Of a stretch of DNA of 64,000 nt, positions 58,037 to 64,000 are shown piece by piece; positions within the stretch are counted from its first letter, which is position 1, and each line of letters starts with the position of its first letter. Source of the stretch: an uncultured Roseobacter sp. Lineage in GTDB: Bacteria > Pseudomonadota > Alphaproteobacteria > Rhodobacterales > Rhodobacteraceae. The stretch spans positions 341,664 to 405,663 of the forward strand of contig NZ_CANMNK010000007.1 in the NCBI RefSeq assembly GCF_947499265.1, given 5' to 3'. The notes under the pieces are model-generated. The model did not search any database and was not told the origin of the DNA. It saw only the letters and a list, made by a program, of their open reading frames with translations. The translations under genes were made by a program, and so were the position numbers.

Positions 58037-59451
58037 CACGCCTGAAAACGGATATTTTGATCATCGGAGCAGGCTCCGGTGGGTTGTCGGTCGCTGCCGG
58101 CGCGGTGCAAATGGGTGCGGATGTGGTGCTGCTCGAAGGTCACAAGATGGGCGGCGACTGTCTGAATTACGGCTGCGTGCCGTCGAAGGCCCTGATCGCC
58201 AGCGGCAAGGCCGCCTATGCGCAGCGCAACGCCGCGCAATATGGTGTGGCAGATGTCGCGGGTAAGGTCGATTATGCAGCGGCCAAAGACCATGTGGCCA
58301 ACGTTATAGCGCAGATTGAACCAGTTGATAGTCAGGAGCGGTTTGAAGAGCTGGGCGTCAAGGTGATCCGCGAATTTGGACATTTCATCTCGCCCACCGA
58401 AGTGCAGGCGGGTGATACCGTGATCCAGGCGCGCCGGATCGTAATTGCCACGGGGTCTTCCCCATTGGTGCCGCCAATCCCCGGGTTGGACACCGTCCCA
58501 TTTGAAACCAACGAAACACTGTTTGATCTGCGCGAACCACCGAAACATCTGTTGATCATCGGTGGCGGGCCCATCGGGATGGAAATGGCACAGGCGCATA
58601 TTCGTCTGGGCAGCAAGGTCACAGTCATCGAGGGCGCAAAGGCGCTTGGCAAGGATGATCCGGAACTGGCGCAAGTGGTGCTCGACAGCCTCAAAGACGA
58701 AGGGGTGGTGATCGAGGAGGATGCCAAAGCCGCTGAGATCAAAGGCAAAGCCGGTGCCATTGAGGTCGTGACCGAGGACGGTCGATCCATCAAAGGCACA
58801 CATTTGTTGATGGCGGTGGGGCGCAAGACCAATACCGACAAGCTGAATCTGGAGGCGGCCGGCATTGAGACCACGCGCACAGGGATCAAGGTTGACGCCA
58901 GCCTGCGCAGCACCAACCGACGCGTCTATGCCATTGGCGATGCTGCAGGCGGCCTGCAATTCACCCATGTCGCCGGGTATCATGCGGGCGTGATCATCCG
59001 TTCGATGCTCTTTGCACTGCCGTCAAAGGCGAAAACCGCCCATATTCCCTGGGCCACCTATACCGACCCGGAATTGGCTCAGGTCGGCATGACCGAGGCG
59101 CGGGCCAGAAAGGAACATGGCATCAATCTCGAAGTCGTGCGTTTCCCTTATCATCACAACGACCGGGCGATTGCCGAACGCAAGACCAAGGGATTCATCA
59201 AGGTCATGGTGGTCAAGGGTCGGCCTGTTGGTGCATCAATTGTCGGCTATCAGGCCGGTGAATTGATCAACCTCTGGGCGCTTGCCCTGGCCAACAAAAT
59301 GAAGATGAGCCAGATCGCAGCCATGGTCGCGCCCTATCCGACGATTGGCGAGGTCAACAAACGTGTGGCGGGCGCATATTTCAGTCCGCGACTGTTTGAC
59401 AGCCCGCTGGTCAAAAAGATTGTAGGGCTTGTTCAACGCGTCGTGCCATGA
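58033..59451 (+). CDS. Pyridine nucleotide-disulphide oxidoreductase (mercuric reductase/lipoamide dehydrogenase-like)
   Basis: 472 residues from a GTG overlapping the TVP38 stop. FAD motif IIGAGSGGLSVAAGA (10-24), redox-active pair in GGDCLNYGCVPSK, NAD motif IIGGGPIGMEMAQA and second FAD motif VYAIGDAAGG. The dimerisation domain reads YPTIGEVNKR and lacks the catalytic His-Glu of lipoamide dehydrogenase, so the substrate is not lipoamide. No N-terminal metal-binding domain or C-terminal cysteine pair of MerA is present. Substrate unknown. Confidence 0.87.
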   Translation: MTRLKTDILIIGAGSGGLSVAAGAVQMGADVVLLEGHKMGGDCLNYGCVPSKALIASGKAAYAQRNAAQYGVADVAGKVDYAAAKDHVANVIAQIEPVDSQERFEELGVKVIREFGHFISPTEVQAGDTVIQARRIVIATGSSPLVPPIPGLDTVPFETNETLFDLREPPKHLLIIGGGPIGMEMAQAHIRLGSKVTVIEGAKALGKDDPELAQVVLDSLKDEGVVIEEDAKAAEIKGKAGAIEVVTEDGRSIKGTHLLMAVGRKTNTDKLNLEAAGIETTRTGIKVDASLRSTNRRVYAIGDAAGGLQFTHVAGYHAGVIIRSMLFALPSKAKTAHIPWATYTDPELAQVGMTEARARKEHGINLEVVRFPYHHNDRAIAERKTKGFIKVMVVKGRPVGASIVGYQAGELINLWALALANKMKMSQIAAMVAPYPTIGEVNKRVAGAYFSPRLFDSPLVKKIVGLVQRVVP

Positions 59452-59466
59452 AACGTTATCGCTGAC

Positions 59467-60894
59467 ATGATGAATTCGCTTTCAGGACGACTGGTCATTC
59501 TGACCACCATCTTCGTGATGCTGGCAGAGGTGCTGATCTTCGTGCCGTCCATTGCGCGGTTTCGCGAAGACTACATGATGAACCGCCTGGAGCGTGCGCA
59601 GATTGCATCGCTGGCGCTATTGGCCGACGATATGATCGATCGGGAGTTGGAAGCGGAACTGCTGGAAAACGCCGGTGTTTTCAATGTAGTGCTGCGCCGG
59701 GATCAGGTCCGTCAGCTGATGCTGGCCTCCGAGTTGCCGCAGCCGATCTCGCGCACCTTCGACATGCGCGACAACGGTGCCGCCGTCCTGATCCGCGATG
59801 CATTGACGCGTTTTATCGCCTCTGAAAATGAAGTGATCCGCGTCATTGGCGCGCCGGTGCGAGACGCCGGTTTGTTGATCGAGATCACCATGGAGACCGA
59901 CCCGCTGCGCGCCGCGATGATCGACTATGGCATCCGCATTCTGATCCTCTCGGCAGTGATTTCCATTGTCACGGCCTCCTTGCTGTTTTTGGCCATGCGG
60001 GCGCTTCTGCTTAAACCGATCAAAGGGGTCGTGGGCCACATGCAGAACTACGCGGCGGCGCCCGAAGACGCGCGGCGCATCATCACGCCCTCGGCCAGCG
60101 TCACAGAGTTGCGCGAAGCCGAAGAGGCCTTGCAGACCTTGGAGACTGACCTGACGCAGGCGCTGCGGCAAAAGGACAGGCTGGCGCAATTGGGCAGTGC
60201 AGTGAGCAAGATCAGCCATGATCTGCGCAACATCCTGACCTCCGCGCAGCTCTTCACGGACCGGATTGAGATGAGCGAGGACCCCACGGTGAAACGAATG
60301 GCCCCGAAGCTCGTGGGGTCGATCACGCGCGCGGTGCATTTGTGCGAAAGCACGCTCGCCTTCGGCAAAGCTGAAGAGCCAAGCCCGACGCTGACAATGC
60401 TGCCGCTTGTTGAACTGGTCGACGAGGTGATCGACAGCGAACGTCTGGCGGTGGGGGATTTCGATATGTCCTTTGCGTGCGATATTCCCGTTGGCATGGT
60501 TGTCAGAGCGGATCCGGAGCAGCTTTACCGGGTGTTGGCCAATCTGATCCGCAATGCGCGTCAGGCGCTCGTGGCAACTGGAACACCCGGCGAGATCAGC
60601 GTCATAGGATACGAAGATGACGAAGCCTGGTGGATCGAGGTGGTCGATACTGGCCCAGGTCTCCCCGCCAAAGCACAAGAGCATCTCTTCACGCCGTTTC
60701 AGGGCGGCGCACGCAAAGGGGGATCCGGCCTCGGGTTGGCGATCTCCGCCGAACTGGTCAAGGGGCATGGTGGTACGTTGGAACTCGCCAGGACCAGCGC
60801 AGAGGGCACATGTTTTTCGATTTGTCTGCCAAAGGGCGATGGCACACTAACCGCGAAGCCAGAGGTGCGTTCGCCGCAAAAATCAGTTGGTTGA
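59467..60894 (+). CDS. Sensor histidine kinase
   Basis: 475 residues. Helix 1 at about 7-29, a periplasmic sensing part (30-154), helix 2 at 155-180, a HAMP-like linker, then the dimerisation helix with SKISHDLRNIL; His251 is the phosphorylation site. The ATPase domain has NLIRNARQAL (N box), DTGPGLP (G1) and GSGLGLAISAEL (G2). No response regulator is nearby, so the partner is unknown. It follows the flavoprotein gene by 15 bases. Confidence 0.9.
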   Translation: MMNSLSGRLVILTTIFVMLAEVLIFVPSIARFREDYMMNRLERAQIASLALLADDMIDRELEAELLENAGVFNVVLRRDQVRQLMLASELPQPISRTFDMRDNGAAVLIRDALTRFIASENEVIRVIGAPVRDAGLLIEITMETDPLRAAMIDYGIRILILSAVISIVTASLLFLAMRALLLKPIKGVVGHMQNYAAAPEDARRIITPSASVTELREAEEALQTLETDLTQALRQKDRLAQLGSAVSKISHDLRNILTSAQLFTDRIEMSEDPTVKRMAPKLVGSITRAVHLCESTLAFGKAEEPSPTLTMLPLVELVDEVIDSERLAVGDFDMSFACDIPVGMVVRADPEQLYRVLANLIRNARQALVATGTPGEISVIGYEDDEAWWIEVVDTGPGLPAKAQEHLFTPFQGGARKGGSGLGLAISAELVKGHGGTLELARTSAEGTCFSICLPKGDGTLTAKPEVRSPQKSVG

Positions 60895-61021
60895 TGTGTC
60901 AGCGCCATTGGGGTGCGAAGTCAGGGCAGCGTCGAGAGAAGGAATGCGCTGGAATACTGACCAGAATTTCAACGGAATGGGCTTGCAACTTTACGCCAGC
61001 CCAACTAAACCCCGGCGCAGT

Positions 61022-61098
61022 GGACCGATAGCTCAGCTGGATAGAGTACTTGACTACGAATCAAGGGGTCGGGGGTTCGAATCCTCCTCGGTCCGCCA
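61022..61098 (+). tRNA. tRNA-Arg (anticodon ACG)
   Basis: 77 bases folding into a full cloverleaf. Acceptor stem GGACCGA/TCGGTCC, discriminator G and encoded CCA. D-arm GCTCAGCTGGATAGAGT. Anticodon stem CTTGA/TCAAG with loop CTACGAA, so anticodon ACG. T-arm GGGGGTTCGAATCCTCC (stem and loop). tRNA-Arg genes are frequent integration sites; the sequence after it is mobile in character. Confidence 0.96.
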
Positions 61099-61217
61099 CT
61101 ACCACATTTGTAAGGCGACACATAGTTCTTCCTTTTGCGACAGGATCTTTCCTTTGCCGACGCATAGTCTTGCTTTTGACGAGTATGGGCTGTCAGATCA
61201 GACTTCTCCTCTCAAAA

Positions 61218-61362
61218 CAGGTTTTGAGTGAAGCCCTTCAGGGCGCTCGTCTCTAAAACCTGCTCCCGGCGAGGGTAGGGTGTAGCAAGTGCAACTCAAT
61301 TCGATAGGGTAGGTGCGGCCCGCAGGCGGAGCCGAGGACTCGGCCCTGTCTAATTGAGTTGC
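61218..61362. repeat. Nested inverted repeats between tRNA-Arg and the IS element
   Basis: CAGGTTTT (61218-61225) pairs with AAAACCTG (61255-61262), and inside it GCCCTTCAGGGC folds again. Further on, GCAACTCAATT (61291-61301) pairs with AATTGAGTTGC (61352-61362) across 50 bases containing GTGCGGCCCGCAGG, a motif shared with the repeat at 11736. No gene is supported in 61099-61409. Confidence 0.5.
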
Positions 61363-61409
61363 GGGCGCGTGGGGACGAAGTCCCCTAGCTCTTCACTAAA
61401 AAGAGGGGG

Positions 61410-62948
61410 GCGTATTCCGTTGAAAAACTCGAGCTTGATCGGGAGGTAAGTCGCTGATTCAATTCTTCGTAGATGGAGGGATTGGCGATGATGGGACCAC
61501 GGCAAGAAGCGCAGGCGGCGTTGTTCTACGAGTTCTCGCTGGAGGATCACATCCCCCAAGATCACCTTTTGCGGTCGATTGATCGGTTTGTCGATCTGAG
61601 CAGCATTCGTGCCCATCTGGCAGAGTTCTACAGCCACACGGGCCGTCCTTCCATCGATCCAGAACTGCTGATCCGCATGCTGCTGGTTGGGTATTGTTTT
61701 GGCATCCGGTCCGAACGTCGGCTCTGCGAGGAGGTGCACCTGAACCTGGCTTACAGGTGGTTCTGCCGCCTCGATCTGAGCGACCGTGTTCCTGACCACT
61801 CCACCTTTTCGAAGAACCGACATGGTCGGTTCCGCGAGAGCGAGTTGCTGCGTCACTTGTTTGAGACGACGGTGGCGCAATGCATCGCTGAAGGTCTAGC
61901 CAGCGGCCAACGCATGGCTGTTGATGCCAGCCTGATCGAGGCTGACGCCAACAAACAGTTCTCTGCGTCCAAGGAGGAATGGGACGTGGACCGGATCGAT
62001 GTCGAAACTGCGCCACGCGCTGTGAAGGAGTATCTCGACACGCTTGATGAGGCCGCCTTCGGCGCAGCCAGTGATGTAAAGCCCAAGTTCACATCCTTCT
62101 CGGACCCCGCAAGCCAGTGGACCGCAGCGCGTAAGGGTCCAGCATTCTTTGCCTATTCTGACAATTATCTCATCGACACGGATCACGGTGTCATCCTTGA
62201 TGTCGAGGCAACACGGTCGATCCGACAGGCCGAAGTGGGATCTACCAAGACGATGCTGGAAAGGGTGAGGGCCAGGTTCGATCTGCATCCTGAGCGACTG
62301 ATCGCAGACACTGCTTATGGCTCGGGCCCAATGCTCGGTTGGTTGGTGGACCGTAAGATCGCGCCACACATTCCAGTTATTTATAAGGCTGGCCGCAGTG
62401 ATGGCACCTGGACCCGTGCCGACTTTGAATGGGACGCCGAGAACAACCAATACATCTGCCCAGAGGGCGAGGCACTGAAGCAGTTCCGCCGCAACTACTC
62501 AGACCCCAATCGCGGCCCCACGGGCAAAGGCGTCGCCAAGTACCGCGCGCTTAAGAATACCTGCCAAGCGTGTCCGTCCAAAACCAAGTGCTGCCCGAAC
62601 ATGGACTTCCGTTCCATCACCCGCGAAGAGCACGAAGACGCCCGCGACGTCGCGCGTGCCATCGCAAAAACATCCCAATACAAACTCTCAGCGAAGCTTC
62701 GGAAAAAGGTCGAGATGCTCTTCGCTCACCTGAAACGCATCCTCGGGCTAGGACGTCTGCGATTACGCGGCCCATGCGGCGCAAACGACGAATTCCTCCT
62801 CGCCGCCACCGCCCAGAACCTCCGAAAACTGGCCAAGATCTTTCCTGCACCGCAGCAAACACGCAAAGCGTGATCACAAAGGCGCCCGTGCTTCGTTGGA
62901 AGCCGCACTTTCTGCACTCGCAACACGTTGTTTTTCCACAGAATGGGC
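61410..62948 (+). mobile_element. Intact IS1182-family insertion sequence
   Basis: About 1.54 kb. The left end GCGTATTCCGTTGAAAAAC (61410-61428) and the reverse complement of the right end GTTTTTCCACAGAATGGGC (62930-62948) match at about 15 of 19 positions. It holds one long transposase gene with a ribosome-binding site. No certain target-site duplication was identified. Related remnants occur at 46673-47400, so the family has been active in this genome for a long time. Confidence 0.85.
61488..62873 (+). CDS. IS1182-family transposase
   Basis: 461 residues from MMGPRQEAQAALFYEFS; GGAGGG at 61475-61480 favours this start over the ATG at 61473. The N-terminal DUF772-type domain has DELL-like PSIDPELLIRMLLVGYCFGI and RVPDHSTFSKNRHGRF. 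The DDE core shows MAVDASLIEADANK and LIADTAYGSGPM. A cysteine cluster (CPEGEAL, CQACPSKTKCC) and the C-terminal KLRKKVEMLFAHLKRILGL follow. The frame is uninterrupted, so it may be active. Confidence 0.93.
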   Translation: MMGPRQEAQAALFYEFSLEDHIPQDHLLRSIDRFVDLSSIRAHLAEFYSHTGRPSIDPELLIRMLLVGYCFGIRSERRLCEEVHLNLAYRWFCRLDLSDRVPDHSTFSKNRHGRFRESELLRHLFETTVAQCIAEGLASGQRMAVDASLIEADANKQFSASKEEWDVDRIDVETAPRAVKEYLDTLDEAAFGAASDVKPKFTSFSDPASQWTAARKGPAFFAYSDNYLIDTDHGVILDVEATRSIRQAEVGSTKTMLERVRARFDLHPERLIADTAYGSGPMLGWLVDRKIAPHIPVIYKAGRSDGTWTRADFEWDAENNQYICPEGEALKQFRRNYSDPNRGPTGKGVAKYRALKNTCQACPSKTKCCPNMDFRSITREEHEDARDVARAIAKTSQYKLSAKLRKKVEMLFAHLKRILGLGRLRLRGPCGANDEFLLAATAQNLRKLAKIFPAPQQTRKA

Positions 62949-63132
62949 GGATTCCGGACCTTCGCTGCATATGCGAGAGCAGCCTGGTTCAATGATGAAA
63001 CCGGACATTCAGAACAGCGAGCGGTCTATACTCGAAGTCCTTAGAAAAAATGTGTAGGCTGAAGAGCGTTTATTCGAACGGGCGTCAGCATCAGCTCTGC
63101 CTTGAATACGGTACGGTCACGTGGAGGGACTG

Positions 63133-63942
63133 ATGGCTCAAAAATATACGATAAAAATGGAAAACTGCTACGGCATACCGGCTCTTGATCATGAGTTGAG
63201 CTTCGAAAACAACAATATGCCTGTCGCAATCTATGCGCCAAACGGTTTGATGAAGACGTCGTTCGCCCGGTCATTCAAGGATTACTCGGCAGGGAAAAAG
63301 CCAAAAGACATAGTTTATCCAGAACGTCCAACGACATTTGTGGTTACTGGCGAAAACGGCGAACCGATCCCTGGTGGTTCCGTGTTCGTCGTCGACTCCA
63401 TCAACGAAAAATACGCGTCTGAGAAGATGTCGACTCTGTTAGCCAGCGAAGAACTAAAGTCAGAGTACGATGCGGTATTCAAAGCCGTCGCTGAAAAACG
63501 TGATGCGTTGCTGAAGATTATGAAGAAGAAGGTCGGAATGACCAAGGGGATCGAGGCAGCCTTCAGCAATGCGGTTGGCTTGTCCGAAGCCGAATTCTTG
63601 ATTGCATTGGGAACTGTTGATCGTGAGGTCGCAAAGGACTCCTATGCGCAGTTTGCGACTGTCTCTTACAAAGTACTTTTCGACCCAAAAGTAGTCGAAC
63701 TACTGGCTGACGAAGATATCAAGAATCTGATCTCTAAGTACTCGGATGTTTATGATCGGCTACTTGAAGAGTCCCAGTTTTTCAAGCGAGGTGTTTTCAA
63801 TCATACGAATGCCGACCAGGTCGCCAAGAACCTAAAGGACAATGGTTGGTTCAAGGGTGGGCACACCGTCACATTAAAGACCGATGGCGGCTCCATTGAG
63901 GTAGCGGATGAGAAGGAACTGGCTGGACCTGTCGCGGTTTGA
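63133..63942 (+). CDS. ATPase N-terminal part with unusual P-loop, possibly truncated
   Basis: 269 residues from the ATG at 63133 with GGAGGGA upstream. It starts like SMC/ABC-type ATPases that begin with a beta-strand and P-loop: YTIKMENCYGIPALDHELSF then VAIYAPNGLMKTSFARSFKD. The nucleotide loop reads APNGLMKTS (35-43) instead of GxxxxGKS/T. No Walker B or ABC signature follows and the frame stops at DEKELAGPVAV, so the ATPase half is incomplete. Related-looking proteins with YAPNG.MKTS loops are much longer and sit in defence-type loci; that is recollection, not a search. Confidence 0.6.
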   Translation: MAQKYTIKMENCYGIPALDHELSFENNNMPVAIYAPNGLMKTSFARSFKDYSAGKKPKDIVYPERPTTFVVTGENGEPIPGGSVFVVDSINEKYASEKMSTLLASEELKSEYDAVFKAVAEKRDALLKIMKKKVGMTKGIEAAFSNAVGLSEAEFLIALGTVDREVAKDSYAQFATVSYKVLFDPKVVELLADEDIKNLISKYSDVYDRLLEESQFFKRGVFNHTNADQVAKNLKDNGWFKGGHTVTLKTDGGSIEVADEKELAGPVAV

Positions 63943-63986
63943 TGCCGCTCCTTTGATAGCATTTATTGCAGCAAAGGAGACGAATT

Positions 63987-64000
63987 ATGGGACTGAAACG
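63987..64000 (+). CDS. Start of a gene running off the right edge, possibly an IS3-type transposase OrfA
   Basis: AAAGGAG at 63973-63979 is correctly spaced from an ATG at 63987, which opens MGLKR before the window ends. Some IS3-family OrfA proteins begin with exactly this stretch. If so, an insertion sequence begins near 63940 and would explain the early stop of the ATPase gene. Too little sequence is visible to be firm. Confidence 0.3.

Noticed and set aside
58033..59451. Mercuric reductase (MerA)
   Set aside because: The protein lacks MerA's C-terminal vicinal cysteines and heavy-metal domain, and there are no other mer genes nearby.

Overview
The window looks like chromosome of an alphaproteobacterium from the Roseobacter group (Rhodobacteraceae). 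This rests on gene content and style: the bztABCD-type amino-acid ABC transporter, an L3 protein with a long Ala/Glu-rich tail, the linked set yidC-MOSC-engB-argB, an ATP12-family chaperone, moderately high GC with Cys-poor proteins, and TTGACA-17-TATACG promoters. No species is claimed.

Layout. 1-335 is the 3' end of an EamA-type transporter gene. 796-26161 carries the str, S10, spc and alpha ribosomal clusters in canonical order (rpsL-rpsG-fusA-tuf-rpsJ-rplCDWB-rpsS-rplV-rpsC-rplP-rpmC-rpsQ-rplNXE-rpsNH-rplFR-rpsE-rpmD-rplO-secY-adk-rpsMK-rpoA-rplQ). Three non-ribosomal inserts interrupt it: after rplW (7.4-8.3 kb), after rplP (11.0-15.2 kb) and after rpmD (19.5-20.6 kb). The inserts hold hypothetical membrane or secreted proteins, a lipoprotein, a 2-oxoglutarate oxygenase-like protein, an RTX pseudogene and repeat hairpins. 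Terminator-like hairpins precede each insert. Sigma70-like promoters can be read before rpsL, rpmC, rplO and rpsM.

26.3-42.7 kb is ordinary housekeeping sequence: an Hsp70-like protein and rarA on minus; crcB-rluC-HAD phosphatase-ATP12 as one overlapping plus operon; bztABCD; then on minus sixA, a ferredoxin-like protein, a sterol-desaturase-like protein, argB, engB, a MOSC protein and yidC.

42.9-56.2 kb is a mosaic lying between yidC and its usual partners rpmH-rnpA-yidD (56.2-57.0 kb). It holds an EAL phosphodiesterase, a decayed second copy of ttcA beside an intact one, remnants of IS1182-type and IS110-type elements, and gene fragments (oxidoreductase, SnoaL-like, LysR, ArsR, DUF3833). 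It also holds a winged-helix/TolB/TPR protein, a DUF6058-like gene, and a compact redox module: MarR regulator, periplasmic EF-hand protein, membrane ferric-reductase-like flavoprotein and two DUF1772-like membrane proteins.

57.3-60.9 kb is a plus operon of a TVP38/TMEM64 protein, a dihydrolipoamide-dehydrogenase-like flavoprotein and a sensor kinase. tRNA-Arg(ACG) at 61.0 kb is followed by an intact IS1182-family element and an unusual ATPase gene that stops early just before the window edge, which suggests a genomic island. The best leads for undescribed biology are this ATPase with its non-canonical P-loop, the MarR/EF-hand/flavoprotein module, and the accessory genes nested in the ribosomal clusters.
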